Shown piece by piece: positions 47,890 to 57,313 of a stretch of DNA of 64,000 bases. The stretch spans positions 1-64,000 of the forward strand of contig NZ_FXAK01000007.1 of NCBI RefSeq assembly GCF_900177515.1, given 5' to 3'. The stretch's first letter is position 1. Every line of letters starts with the position of its first letter. The notes below the pieces were generated by a model. The model worked only from the letters and a program-made list of their open reading frames with translations, was not told the DNA's origin and searched no databases. The stretch comes from Azospirillum oryzae. GTDB lineage: Bacteria; Pseudomonadota; Alphaproteobacteria; Azospirillales; Azospirillaceae. The position numbers and the translations under genes were made by a program.

Positions 47890-48615
47890 TCAGTCGTTGT
47901 TGCGCTGGCCAAGGAACTGCAGCAGGAACTGGAACAGGTTGATGAAGTCCAGGTACAGCGTCAGGGCGCCCATCAGGGCCAGCTTGCCGGTGCTCTCGTG
48001 ATCGTAGCCCTCGGCGTAGCTTTCCTTGATCGACTGGGTGTCATAGGCGGTCAGGCCGGTGAAGATCAGCACGCCGATGGCGGAGATCGCGAAGTGCAGG
48101 GCCGGCGACTGGAAGAAGATGTTCGCCAGGCCGGCGATCACCAGGCCGATGACGCCCATCATCAGAAAGGACCCCATCTTCGACAGGTCGGCCTTCGTGG
48201 TGTAGCCGTAGAGGCTCATCGCCAGGAAGGTGGCGGCGGTGACGAAGAAGGTCAGCGCGATCGACGCCCCGGTGAAGACCAGGAAGATGGCCGACATCGA
48301 CAGGCCCATGGCGCCGCAATAGGCCCAGAAGATCAACTGTGCCGATGCGAAGGACAGACGCTGGATGCCGAAGGACAGCACCATGACGAAGGCCAGCGGA
48401 GCCAGCATGACCACCCACTTCAGCGGCGTGCCGAAGATGGCCTGGAGCATGGCCGGGCTGGACGACACGAGCGCCGCGACCAGACCCGTCAGGATCAGGC
48501 CGGCACCCATGTAGTTGTACACGCGCAGCATGTGCTGCCGCAGGCCTTCGTCGAAGTATCCCCGATCTGTCGCGCGGCCTGCGGTCGCGAAGCGGTTATA
48601 GGTCGGGTCTGCCAT
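47890..48615 (-). CDS. Bax inhibitor-1 (BI-1/YccA) family membrane protein
   Basis: A 241-residue protein with about seven membrane helices. VYNYMGAGLILTGLVAAL opens the first helix and TAYDTQSIKESYAEGYD, with conserved Asp residues, is the family's pH-sensing di-aspartyl region. Bacterial relatives are calcium-leak channels or modulators of FtsH. The start at 48615 (MADPTYNRFATAG) has gaggaaa upstream; the frame extends 15 codons further. It has its own strong terminator. Confidence 0.93.
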   Translation of the reverse strand: MADPTYNRFATAGRATDRGYFDEGLRQHMLRVYNYMGAGLILTGLVAALVSSSPAMLQAIFGTPLKWVVMLAPLAFVMVLSFGIQRLSFASAQLIFWAYCGAMGLSMSAIFLVFTGASIALTFFVTAATFLAMSLYGYTTKADLSKMGSFLMMGVIGLVIAGLANIFFQSPALHFAISAIGVLIFTGLTAYDTQSIKESYAEGYDHESTGKLALMGALTLYLDFINLFQFLLQFLGQRNND

Positions 48616-48761
48616 GGTTTGGTTTCCTCGGTGGAATTGGGTGATCCCGTCGCAGGACATATTGGCGAGTCCGTCAGGCGGTTCAATAGGAATCGACAGC
48701 GGTTTTTCTAGATGAAAAAGCTTTCACGATTCGTTTTTCCTGCGGCTTTCTGACGCGCGAA

Positions 48762-51287
48762 TCATTCGTTCCGAAGCAATGGCGCCGAAGGCTGGCCCAA
48801 AGCCCGCCAAGTACCATAGAACCCGAACGCCAGAGTGATCGCCGTGCTCAGCAATGCGGTGGTGACCACCGCCGACGGCAGGAAGCTCCACTCCCAATGC
48901 ATCAGGAAGGTCAGCACCGCCCAGGCGGTCAGCGTGCCGATGACACCGGCAATGACCGCGGTCAGCAGGCCGAGCAGCCCATATTCCAGCAGGAAGGCGC
49001 GCAGCACGTCGCCGCGCGTCGCCCCCAGCACCTTCAGCACAACCGCGTCGTAGACCCGGCGGCGGTGCCCGGCGGCGACCGCGCCGGCCAGGACCAGCGT
49101 GCCGGCCGCCAGCGTGATGCCGGCGACGATACGCACCGCGGTGCCGATATGGCCCAGCATCTCCGACACCGTGTCCAGCGCGTCCTTCACCCGCACCATG
49201 GTGATGTTGGGGAAGCGCTGCAGCACGGTGCGCTGCACCTGCGTTTCGGCGTCCGGCGTGGCGCGGACGGTGGCGACCCAGGTCTGCGGCGCGCCTTCCA
49301 GCGTGCCGGGGGCGAAGACCATGGTGAAGTTGATCGCCATGCTGCTGAAATCGGCGGAGCGCACGTTGGCGACCTTCGCCTCGATGCTGCGGCCCAGGAT
49401 GTTGATGGTCAGGGTGGCGCCGGGACCGATGCCGAAGGCCTCGGCGACGCTCTGGTGGATGGAGATCAGCGGCGGCCCGGCATAGTCGGTGGGCCACCAG
49501 CTGCCGGCGGTGACGGTCGAATGCTTCGGGATCGTCGCGGAATAGGTGATGCCGCGGTCGCCGGCCAGAATCCAGGCCTGCTCCGGATTGACCAGCGCCT
49601 TCTCGGCCTCCTGCCCGTTCACCCGCTCGATCCGGCCGCGCAGGCTCGGCACCGCCTCGAAGGCGCTGGTGCCGGGGACGGCGGTGACGAGATCGCGCAA
49701 GGGATCGAACTGGTCGCGCTGGATGTCGACGAAGAAGAAGCTGGGGGCGTCCTGCGGGATCGTCTCCGACACCCGGCGGGAGAAGTTGCCCTGGATCAGC
49801 GCGATGGCGACCAGCACCGTCAGGCCGAGCCCCAGCGACAGCACCACCGCCGCCGTCGGGTTGCCCGGCCGGTGCAGGTTGGCGAGCGCCAGCCGCAACC
49901 CCGGACGCTTGACGCGGCCCACCCGCTTCGCCCCCCAGGTGACCAGCGCCGCCGCGGCGCGGAAGGCGAGGAAGGTGGCGATCGACCCGCCGACGAACCA
50001 TAGCGCGAACAGCCTGTTGTGCGCGGTCAGCACCGCCAGCCCGGCGAGCGCCAGGGCGGAAACGATCATCGCCACGGTATAGGGCGTGCGCGGATGCCCG
50101 CCGGCGGGAGCGATCACGTCGCGGAACAGGGCACCCGCCGGCACCTCGCGCGCCCGGCCGAGCGGCCACAGCGAGAAGGTCAGCGCGGTCAGCACGCCAT
50201 AGAGCGCGGCGAGCGCCAGGGCTCCGGGATAGACGCCGATATGGGCCGACACCGGCAGCACGCCGTCGAGCAGCCGGCCGAGCGCCAGCGGCGCCACCGC
50301 GCCCAGCGCCAGCCCGATGACGATACCCAGCAGCGCCAGCGCCAGGATCTGCGCCAGATAGAGCTGGAACACCAGGGCGCCGGGCGCGCCGATGCACTTC
50401 ATCATGGCGATGGTGCGGGCACGCGACTCCAGATGGCTGCGCACCGCGTTGCCGACCCCGACGCCGCCGACCAGCAGCGCGGTCAGCCCGACCAGCGTCA
50501 GGAACAGCGTCATGCGGTCGATGAATCGCTCGATCTGCGGCGAGGCGTTGGTGTAGTCGCGCATCCGCCACGGCGCATCGGGGAAGCGGGCGCGCAATCC
50601 CTCCTGCCATGCCTTCAGGTCGGTTTGCGGCGGCAGCGCCACCTTGGCGCTCCACCAGGTGAGGCTGCCGGGTTGCAGCAACCCGGTGCCCTGCAGCGAC
50701 GGCAGCGCCACCAGCAGGCGCGGTCCCAGCGAGAAGGCGTTGGAGGACGCGCGGTCCGGCTCGCGGTCCAGCACGGCGGCGACGCGGTAGACGCCTTCGC
50801 CGACGCGGATGGTATCGCCGGGCTTCACCCCCAGCCGGTCGATCAGGCTGGCCTCGACCACCGCACCCCAGCGGCCGTCCTTCTGTGCCAGCGCGTCGCG
50901 CAGGTCGCCGCCACCCTGCAGCGCCACGGTGCCGTAGAGTGGATAAAGGTCGTCCACAGCCTTCAATTCGACCAGCGAGGAGCGGGTTTCGTCACCGGCC
51001 CGCGCCATCGCCCGCATTTCGGCTGAGGTCGAGACCCGGCCATCGGCTTTCAGCGCCGCCATCTGCCCGTCGGCCGGCGGGCTGTAGAGTTGCCGCAACG
51101 CGACGTCACCACCCAGGATCGACCGCCCGTCGCTCGCCAGCCCGTCGAGCAGCCCGCTCGACACCGACTGCACCGACGCGATGGCCGCCACCCCCAGCGC
51201 GAGGCAGGCGAGGAAGACCCAGAACCCCTTCAGCCCGGTGCGCAGCTCCCGCCGTGCAAGGCGGAGCGCGAGGATGAGGTTGGTCAT
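48762..51287 (-). CDS. FtsX-like ABC transporter permease (YbbP type)
   Basis: An 841-residue permease. A first membrane helix (about 20-42) precedes a periplasmic domain; two FtsX-type blocks of three helices follow (about 260-380 and 710-830), with a pair of helices between them (about 400-450). This is the ten-helix YbbP/MacB-superfamily layout. With the ATPase upstream it should form a type VII exporter or mechanotransmission complex, perhaps for lipids or lipoproteins; in E. coli the ybbA-ybbP-tesA trio also occurs. A composite repeat separates it from the ATPase gene. Confidence 0.9.
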   Translation of the reverse strand: MTNLILALRLARRELRTGLKGFWVFLACLALGVAAIASVQSVSSGLLDGLASDGRSILGGDVALRQLYSPPADGQMAALKADGRVSTSAEMRAMARAGDETRSSLVELKAVDDLYPLYGTVALQGGGDLRDALAQKDGRWGAVVEASLIDRLGVKPGDTIRVGEGVYRVAAVLDREPDRASSNAFSLGPRLLVALPSLQGTGLLQPGSLTWWSAKVALPPQTDLKAWQEGLRARFPDAPWRMRDYTNASPQIERFIDRMTLFLTLVGLTALLVGGVGVGNAVRSHLESRARTIAMMKCIGAPGALVFQLYLAQILALALLGIVIGLALGAVAPLALGRLLDGVLPVSAHIGVYPGALALAALYGVLTALTFSLWPLGRAREVPAGALFRDVIAPAGGHPRTPYTVAMIVSALALAGLAVLTAHNRLFALWFVGGSIATFLAFRAAAALVTWGAKRVGRVKRPGLRLALANLHRPGNPTAAVVLSLGLGLTVLVAIALIQGNFSRRVSETIPQDAPSFFFVDIQRDQFDPLRDLVTAVPGTSAFEAVPSLRGRIERVNGQEAEKALVNPEQAWILAGDRGITYSATIPKHSTVTAGSWWPTDYAGPPLISIHQSVAEAFGIGPGATLTINILGRSIEAKVANVRSADFSSMAINFTMVFAPGTLEGAPQTWVATVRATPDAETQVQRTVLQRFPNITMVRVKDALDTVSEMLGHIGTAVRIVAGITLAAGTLVLAGAVAAGHRRRVYDAVVLKVLGATRGDVLRAFLLEYGLLGLLTAVIAGVIGTLTAWAVLTFLMHWEWSFLPSAVVTTALLSTAITLAFGFYGTWRALGQPSAPLLRNE

Positions 51288-51315
51288 CTTGCGCCCCCCT
51301 CACACCCGCAATCAT

Positions 51316-51457
51316 TCCCTCTTCCCCCCGGGGAGAGGGTTAGGGTGAGGGGGGTGCAGGGCGAGGATTGGGTTGGTGATCGGGGCGTCGCACGCCGAAC
51401 AACGCCACGCCGCGTGTCCCCCTCACCCCGACCCTCTCCCCGGGGGGGAGAGGGAGA
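51316..51457. repeat. Composite repeat C3, between the two ABC transporter genes
   Basis: The left unit has ctcttccccccggggagag and ggttagggtgagggggg; the right unit has ccccctcaccccgacc and the palindrome ctctccccgggggggagag. The centre of about 55 bp contains gcgtcgcacgccgaac. It lies in the 199-bp gap of an otherwise continuous minus-strand operon. Confidence 0.85.
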
Positions 51458-51486
51458 TCTCGCTGGATTCGGATAGGTCATCCCCC

Positions 51487-52269
51487 TCACTCCCCCGCCG
51501 TCTGCAGCTTCGCGCGCCGGGCCGCCTGCCCGTCGTCGGCGATGCGGCCATCCGCCAGCCGCACCGTGCGGTCGCAGCGTGCGGCGAGGGTCTGGTCGTG
51601 GGTGATCAGCACCAGCGTCGTGCCCCGCCGCTCGGCCAGATCGAACAGCAGCTTCACGATGGTGGCGCCGGTGTCGATGTCGAGGTTGCCGGTCGGCTCG
51701 TCGGCCAGCAGCAGCGACGGCTCGGTAACGAAGGCGCGGGCCAGTGCGGTGCGCTGCTGTTCACCGCCCGAGAGCTGGCCCGGATAATGGTGGATGCGGT
51801 GCCCGAGCCCGACCTGCTCCAGCCCGATGCGGGCGCGGTCGAAGGCGTCGGCGACCCCGGCGAATTCCAGCGGAATCGCGACATTCTCCAGCGCCGTCAT
51901 GGTCGGCACCAGATGGAAGGCCTGGAAGACGATGCCGACATGCTGCCGGCGGAAACGCGCCAAGCCATCCTCGTTCAAGCGCCCGAGATCCTGGCCGGCA
52001 ACGCGGACGGTGCCGCCGCTGGGGCGTTCCAGACCGGCCATCACCATCATCATGGTCGACTTGCCGGAACCGCTGGGACCGACTACGCCGACCCGTTCCC
52101 CGGCCGCCACCTGAAGATTCACGCCGCGCAGGATGTTGACGGGTCCGGCACCGCTGTCCAATTTCAGGTGGACGTCGTCGAGTTCAACGATGGAATCGTT
52201 GCCAATGGAATCGTTGGGGGACAAGGCGATGGATTTTGACGACGTTGCAGGGGACTGAGCCTTGGACAT
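51487..52269 (-). CDS. ABC transporter ATP-binding protein (YbbA type)
   Basis: A 260-residue ATPase of the MacB/LolD/YbbA class. Walker A is GPSGSGKST, the signature is LSGGEQQRTALARA, and Walker B is LLLADEPTGNLD. About 30 Ser/Asn-rich residues precede the core and include a short duplicated NDSI. Its start codon overlaps that of tesA on the other strand. The partner is the 841-residue permease downstream. Confidence 0.93.
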   Translation of the reverse strand: MSKAQSPATSSKSIALSPNDSIGNDSIVELDDVHLKLDSGAGPVNILRGVNLQVAAGERVGVVGPSGSGKSTMMMVMAGLERPSGGTVRVAGQDLGRLNEDGLARFRRQHVGIVFQAFHLVPTMTALENVAIPLEFAGVADAFDRARIGLEQVGLGHRIHHYPGQLSGGEQQRTALARAFVTEPSLLLADEPTGNLDIDTGATIVKLLFDLAERRGTTLVLITHDQTLAARCDRTVRLADGRIADDGQAARRAKLQTAGE

Positions 52270-53002
52270 GCGACTCTCGCACAAGCGGAACGGACCATCG
52301 CCATATGGCACGACCCGCCGGGCTTTCAACACGGGCGCCTTCGCCGCGGCGTTGGCCTTCGTCTTTGCCGCAGGGGTACCGATGACCGTTCCGACCCGCG
52401 CAAACGCCGCGCAGCCGGTGAAGCTGCTGGCGCTGGGCGACAGCCTGACCGCCGGCTATGGGTTGCCGGAACCTCAGAGTTTCGCCAGCCAGCTGGAAAA
52501 GGCGCTGGCCGCCAAGGGCTATGACGTCACCGTCATCAATGCCGGCGTGTCGGGCGACACCACCGCCGGCGGCCGGGCGCGGCTGGACTGGGCGCTGGCC
52601 GACAAGCCGGACGCCGCCATCGTCGAGCTGGGCGCCAACGACATGCTGCGCGGGCTCGACCCCGATCAGGCCAAGGCGAATCTCGACGCCATCCTGAAGA
52701 CGCTGCGGGAGCGAAAGATCCCGACCCTGCTGGCCGGCATGCTCGCCTCGCCCAGCCTGGGCAAGCCCTACACCGACAAATTCAACGCCATCTATCCCGA
52801 TCTGGCGAAGAGCTATGACCTGCCGCTCTATCCCTTCTTCCTCGACGGGGTGGCGTTGCAGCAGGCGCTGATCCAGCCCGACGGGATGCATCCCAACGCC
52901 CAGGGCGTGGCGGTGATCGTGGAGCGCATCCTGCCCTCCGTCACCGCGCTGCTCGACGGCCTCCCCAATATCGGCAAGACTACGGCCAAGACCGGAGGCT
53001 GA
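52268..53002 (+). CDS. tesA: Periplasmic GDSL arylesterase / thioesterase I
   Basis: A 244-residue SGNH hydrolase. LLALGDSLTAGYG holds the nucleophile (Ser59), then GVSGDTTAGG, ELGANDMLRG and DGMHPNAQG give the remaining blocks. The N terminus has TTRRAFNTG before a hydrophobic segment ending in TRANA, which looks like a Tat signal peptide, unlike the Sec signal of E. coli TesA. ATG at 52268 overlaps the divergent ATPase start. It is followed 3 bp later by the FIST gene. Confidence 0.92.
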   Translation: MRLSHKRNGPSPYGTTRRAFNTGAFAAALAFVFAAGVPMTVPTRANAAQPVKLLALGDSLTAGYGLPEPQSFASQLEKALAAKGYDVTVINAGVSGDTTAGGRARLDWALADKPDAAIVELGANDMLRGLDPDQAKANLDAILKTLRERKIPTLLAGMLASPSLGKPYTDKFNAIYPDLAKSYDLPLYPFFLDGVALQQALIQPDGMHPNAQGVAVIVERILPSVTALLDGLPNIGKTTAKTGG

Positions 53003-53005
53003 CCC

Positions 53006-54157
53006 ATGACCGTGACCCTCGACAGCGACACCCGCTTTCACGCCGCCTGCGCCGCCGGGGCGGAGTGGGGGCCGACGGTCAAGGCCTGTCTCGACCGGCT
53101 GGGGCCGGTTGCCGGCTGCAACTTGGGTTTCGTCTACCTGACCGACGGGCTGGCGGAGCATGCGACCAGCATCGTCACCCTGCTGCGCGGGGTCACCGGC
53201 ATCCGCCATTGGGTCGGTACCGCCGGCATCGGCGTGATGGCCAACGGTGCCGTGCTGTTCGACGAGCCGGGGATGGCGATCATGGCCGCCCGCCTGCCGG
53301 AGGACAGCTTCCGCCTGTTCCCCACCCTGACCGACGGGCTGGAGCCGCTGCGCGGCAGCGCCGGCGGCTGGCTGGACAAGCATGGCGCGGCGCTGGCGCT
53401 GGTCCATGTCGACCCGCACCATGCCGACATGGCCGGGCTGGTGTCCCGTCTGTCGGAGGAGGCCGGCGTCTTCCTGGTCGGCGGCCTGACCGCGTCGCGC
53501 GGGGAGTTCCCGCAGATCGCCGCCGGGGCGGAAGATGCCGATCCGGTCACCGAGGGCGGCGTGTCGGGCGTGCTGTTCGCGCCGAACCTGCCGGTCGCCA
53601 CCGCCCTGACCCAGGGCTGCCGCCCGATCGGGCCGACGCGCACCGTCACCGCCAGCGACGACAACGTGATCCTGGAGATCGACAACCGCCCGGCGCTGGA
53701 CGTCTTCAAGGAGGACATCGGGCCGGAGCTTGCCGCCGATCTGCGGCAGGTTGCCGGGCTGATCTGCGCCGGGCTGCCCATCGCCGGCTCCGACACCCAG
53801 GATTATCTGGTGCGCGACCTGATCGCCATCGACCCGCGTGCCGGCTGGATCTCCATCGCCGAACGGGTGACGACCGGCCAGCCGGTGATGTTCACCCGCC
53901 GTGACCCCGAGACCGCCGCCGCCGACATGCGCCGGATGCTGGACAGCCTCAAGAAACGGGTGAAGGCGACGCCGAAGGGAGCGGTGTATGTCAGTTGCAT
54001 CGCCCGCGGCCCCGGCCTGTTCGGTGCCGCAAACGCCGAGCTGTCGATGATCCGCGACACCTTCGGCGACATCCCGTTGACCGGCTTCTTCGCCTCGGGC
54101 GAGGTGTCGCACAACCGGCTCTATGGCTACACCGGCGTGCTGACGCTGTTCTTGTAA
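53006..54157 (+). CDS. FIST-domain protein
   Basis: A 383-residue protein with an N-terminal FIST_N domain (VGTAGIGVMANGAVLFDE, FLVGGLTASR) and a C-terminal FIST_C domain (GLPIAGSDTQDYLVRDL, ending SGEVSHNRLYGYTGVLTLF). FIST domains are thought to be sensory and to bind small ligands such as amino acids, often upstream of signalling proteins; here no signalling domain is attached. It is packed between tesA (3 bp) and an aldo/keto reductase (28 bp), so it belongs to that operon. Confidence 0.88.
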   Translation: MTVTLDSDTRFHAACAAGAEWGPTVKACLDRLGPVAGCNLGFVYLTDGLAEHATSIVTLLRGVTGIRHWVGTAGIGVMANGAVLFDEPGMAIMAARLPEDSFRLFPTLTDGLEPLRGSAGGWLDKHGAALALVHVDPHHADMAGLVSRLSEEAGVFLVGGLTASRGEFPQIAAGAEDADPVTEGGVSGVLFAPNLPVATALTQGCRPIGPTRTVTASDDNVILEIDNRPALDVFKEDIGPELAADLRQVAGLICAGLPIAGSDTQDYLVRDLIAIDPRAGWISIAERVTTGQPVMFTRRDPETAAADMRRMLDSLKKRVKATPKGAVYVSCIARGPGLFGAANAELSMIRDTFGDIPLTGFFASGEVSHNRLYGYTGVLTLFL

Positions 54158-54185
54158 AGATCATTTCGAATAAGGAACGTTCCGG

Positions 54186-55229
54186 ATGCAGTATCGTCCG
54201 CTCGGCCGGACTGGCCTGTCGGTCAGCGCCATCGGCCTGGGCACCATGACCTGGGGCCGCCAGAACACCGAGGCCGAAGGCCATGCCCAGATGGACGCCG
54301 CGCTCGACCGCGGCATCAATTTCTGGGACACGGCGGAGATGTACGCCATCCCGCCCACCGCCGACACCTATGGCAAGACGGAGGCGGTGATCGGCAGCTG
54401 GTTCCAGTCGCGCGGCAAGCGGGACAAGGTGATCCTCGCCAGCAAGATCATCGGGGCGCCGGCCGGCGGCTTCGGCTGGGTGCGCGAGGGCAAGTCGCGG
54501 CTCGACCGTGCCAACCTCTTCGCCGCGGTGGAGGCCAGCCTGTCGCGGCTGAAGACCGACTATATCGACCTCTACCAGATCCATTGGCCCGACCGCGTCA
54601 CCAACCGCTTCGGCGTCCGCACCTACCGGCACAAGCCGGAACAGGACGGCGTGCCGATCGAGGAGACGCTGGCGGCGCTGGCCGAACTGGTGCAGGCCGG
54701 CAAGATCCGCCATGTCGGCCTGTCGAACGAGAGCCCGTGGGGCGTGATGCGCTGGCTGCGCGCCGCCGAGGTTGCGGGGTTGCCGCGCGTCGCTTCGATC
54801 CAGAACGCCTACAACCTGCTGAACCGGACCTTCGAGAACGGCCTGTCGGAAGTGGCCCTGCGCGAGGATGTCGGGCTGCTCGCCTATTCGCCGCTGGGCG
54901 CCGGCACGCTGACCGGCAAGTACCTGAACGGCGCCGTCCCGCCGGGCAGCCGCCGCGCGCTCGACCACCGGCCGTCGCGCTACGCCACCGTCAACGCCGA
55001 CGCGGCGACGGAGGCCTATCTGGACATCGCCCGCCGCCACGGTCTGGCACCCAACCAGATGGCCATCGCCTTCACGTTGCAGCAACCCTTCGTCACCTCG
55101 TCCCTGATCGGGGCGACGACGATGGAAACGCTGATCTCCAACATCGACTCCATCGACCTGACCCTGTCGCCGGAGGTGATGGCGGAGATCGACTCCGTGC
55201 ACAACCGCATGCCGGATCCGTGTCCGTAA
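54186..55229 (+). CDS. NADP(H)-dependent aldo/keto reductase (Tas-like)
   Basis: A 347-residue TIM-barrel oxidoreductase. LGRTGLSVSAIGLGTMTWG opens the barrel, FWDTAEMY holds the catalytic Asp and Tyr, ILASKI the Lys, and LYQIHWPD the His position. The Tas-like insert (RTYRHKPEQDGVPIEETL) is present, as in E. coli Tas. It is the last gene of the tesA-FIST unit. Substrate unknown. Confidence 0.92.
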   Translation: MQYRPLGRTGLSVSAIGLGTMTWGRQNTEAEGHAQMDAALDRGINFWDTAEMYAIPPTADTYGKTEAVIGSWFQSRGKRDKVILASKIIGAPAGGFGWVREGKSRLDRANLFAAVEASLSRLKTDYIDLYQIHWPDRVTNRFGVRTYRHKPEQDGVPIEETLAALAELVQAGKIRHVGLSNESPWGVMRWLRAAEVAGLPRVASIQNAYNLLNRTFENGLSEVALREDVGLLAYSPLGAGTLTGKYLNGAVPPGSRRALDHRPSRYATVNADAATEAYLDIARRHGLAPNQMAIAFTLQQPFVTSSLIGATTMETLISNIDSIDLTLSPEVMAEIDSVHNRMPDPCP

Positions 55230-55250
55230 GCTGTTTGGTAAATGTCCTCT

Positions 55251-55401
55251 CGATTGCCCCCTCCCCATCCCTCCCCCGCCCTCGGTCGGCCGAAGGTCGA
55301 TCCGATCGCGGGAGAGGGGGTAGCACGCTTGTCGGCGTGACTTTATCTCAAGGCGGCGGCAGTCCCCTCTCCCGCGAAGCGGGGGAGGGTTAGGGTGGGG
55401 G
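55251..55401. repeat. Composite intergenic repeat B2
   Basis: It begins gattgccccctccccatccc like B1, has a diverged left hairpin containing ggtcggccgaaggtcgatcc, a centre with gcttgtcggcgtgac, and ends with ccctctcccgcgaagcgggg then gagggttaggg. Second copy of the B1 element, between the aldo/keto reductase and thpR genes. Confidence 0.82.
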
Positions 55402-55433
55402 CATCAGCCGCTGCACCAACCCCGGAGGCTCCC

Positions 55434-55979
55434 ATGCTCCGCCTGTTCGTCGCCGTCGACCTCACGGAGGAGATTCGCCAGCGGCTGGTCGGTCTGGCCG
55501 GCGGGGTGCCCGGCGCGCGCTGGATCGAGCAGGAGGCCATGCACCTGACCCTGCGCTTCATCGGCGAGGTGCCGGAGGATCAGGCGATGGACATCGACGC
55601 CGCCCTTGCGGAGGTACGGGCGCCGGCGTTCCAGCTCACCTTCGACGGCGTCGGCATGTTCGGCAGCGGCCGCAAGGCGCGGGTGCTGTGGGCGGGGGTG
55701 GAGCGCAACGAGGCGCTGGCCCATCTCCAGGCCAAGGTCGAATCGGCTCTCGTCCGCTGCGGCCTGCCGGCGGAGGAGCGGAAGTTCTCCCCCCACATCA
55801 CGCTCGCCCGGCTGAAGGACGCGCCGGCCGACCGCATCGGCCGCTTCCTGTCCGACCGCGGCCTGTTCCGCGCCGGGCCGATGCCGGTCGATCACGTCAC
55901 GCTCTACCGCAGCCATCTCGGCAACGGCGGTGCCGTCTATGAAGCCCTGCGGGAATATCCGCTGGAGAGCGGTGCCTAG
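55434..55979 (+). CDS. thpR: RNA 2',3'-cyclic phosphodiesterase
   Basis: A 181-residue 2H phosphoesterase. The two catalytic tetrapeptides are HLTL (His37) and HITL (His121), in the spacing of the LigT/ThpR family. ATG at 55434 has ggagg 5 nt upstream. It probably opens 2',3'-cyclic phosphates on RNA ends. Its stop codon overlaps that of the convergent GGDEF gene by 4 bp. Confidence 0.93.
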   Translation: MLRLFVAVDLTEEIRQRLVGLAGGVPGARWIEQEAMHLTLRFIGEVPEDQAMDIDAALAEVRAPAFQLTFDGVGMFGSGRKARVLWAGVERNEALAHLQAKVESALVRCGLPAEERKFSPHITLARLKDAPADRIGRFLSDRGLFRAGPMPVDHVTLYRSHLGNGGAVYEALREYPLESGA

Positions 55980-57163
55980 ACGGTGATGCCGTCCCAGGGC
56001 TGAGCCTCGGCGGGTCCGTTGCCGCCGCCGGTCCCCACCACCCGATCCTTGCCGTCCTGCTTGGCGCGGTACATGCGCTGGTCGGCCAGTTCGACCAGGG
56101 ATTCCCAGTCGGCGGGGCGGTCGGCCGTCTGTTCGGCGATGCCGATGCTGGCGGTCTGCAGGCTGCCGTCCGGCCGCTTGCCGAAACCGGCGCGCCGCAT
56201 CCGCTCCACCGCGATCATCGCGCCCTCCACCGGCGTGTCCGGCATGACGACCAGGAACTCCTCCCCACCCCAGCGCACCAGCGCGTCGGACTGGCGCAGC
56301 AGGCTGCGGATGGTGTTGGCGGCATGGCGCAGGACGCGGTCGCCCTCCTCATGGCCATAGCGGTCGTTGACCGCCTTGAAGTCGTCCAGGTCGACGAAGA
56401 TCGCCGACAGCGGCTGCGCCGCCCGTTCGGCATGGGCGACCTGGAGTTTCAGCAACTCCTCGCCGATCCGGCGGGAGAAGGCCCCGGTCAGGGCGTCGTG
56501 CGCCGCCTGTTCCAGCAGCGCGATCATGAAATGCAGCTGGCTGATCGCCGCCAGCGTCGCCACCACCGCGATCAGCGCCAGCAGCCACAGCGCGCTGATG
56601 TAGGAGGGAAACGGCATCACCAGCGAGCCGTAGAAGCCGGCGGCGAGATGGGCGCCCAGCATCGGGGCTGCGAACAGCGCGCCCTCCAGCGCGGTCAGCG
56701 GAAAGACGCTGAGCCCCGCCACCATCACGAAGGGCAGATAGCCGTAGCCGGCGCTGACGGCGATGCGGAGGTCGTCGACGCCCTGGTTGTAGAGCAGCGG
56801 GTGCGAGATGGCGAAGAACAGCGTCGGGATCGCCAGCAGGGCGGTCAGCCGCCACCAGGCGCAGGTCATGTCCTCGCACGACCGGCGGTCGAAGGCGAGC
56901 GCCAGGAAGGCGGCGCTGGCGCTCAGGCGCAGAACGATCAGCCAGACCGCCAGCTTCCATTCGAAGACGGTAACGTCGATGGCGATCCACAGCGGCGTCA
57001 GCACGCCGAAGATCAGTGCCACCATGCGCACGCGCGACTGGATCATCGCGGCGCGGCGGCGCTGCAGGATCGGCGTGTGACCGGCCGGACGGATCAGGTC
57101 GGGCAGTTCGTCGCCGCGGACGAAGGCGCCGAACAGGGTGGCAAGAAGCCTGTCAACCCGCAT
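55976..57163 (-). CDS. Membrane-bound GGDEF protein (diguanylate cyclase)
   Basis: A 395-residue protein from Met at 57163. About six membrane helices (residues 45-225) precede a GGDEF domain (about 235-385). The active site reads RWGGEEF at about residue 300, an active GGDEF variant, and IFVDLDDFKAVNDRYGHEEGD is the metal/GTP site. No RxxD inhibitory site is obvious. It should make c-di-GMP from GTP at the inner membrane. The frame is open 29 codons upstream of the chosen start. Confidence 0.92.
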   Translation of the reverse strand: MRVDRLLATLFGAFVRGDELPDLIRPAGHTPILQRRRAAMIQSRVRMVALIFGVLTPLWIAIDVTVFEWKLAVWLIVLRLSASAAFLALAFDRRSCEDMTCAWWRLTALLAIPTLFFAISHPLLYNQGVDDLRIAVSAGYGYLPFVMVAGLSVFPLTALEGALFAAPMLGAHLAAGFYGSLVMPFPSYISALWLLALIAVVATLAAISQLHFMIALLEQAAHDALTGAFSRRIGEELLKLQVAHAERAAQPLSAIFVDLDDFKAVNDRYGHEEGDRVLRHAANTIRSLLRQSDALVRWGGEEFLVVMPDTPVEGAMIAVERMRRAGFGKRPDGSLQTASIGIAEQTADRPADWESLVELADQRMYRAKQDGKDRVVGTGGGNGPAEAQPWDGITV

Positions 57164-57313
57164 CAGGCAGCCTGCCCCCGGCACCGGCCGGACATGTCGC
57201 CAATGGATTAGCCATGCTGGGTGATTACACGGGCATGACGTCCCCTTCAACGGCTTTCGCGCCGAAATGGCTCACCGGCCGCCGGAAAACACGGAAAGAT
57301 CCCGGCATGCGAC

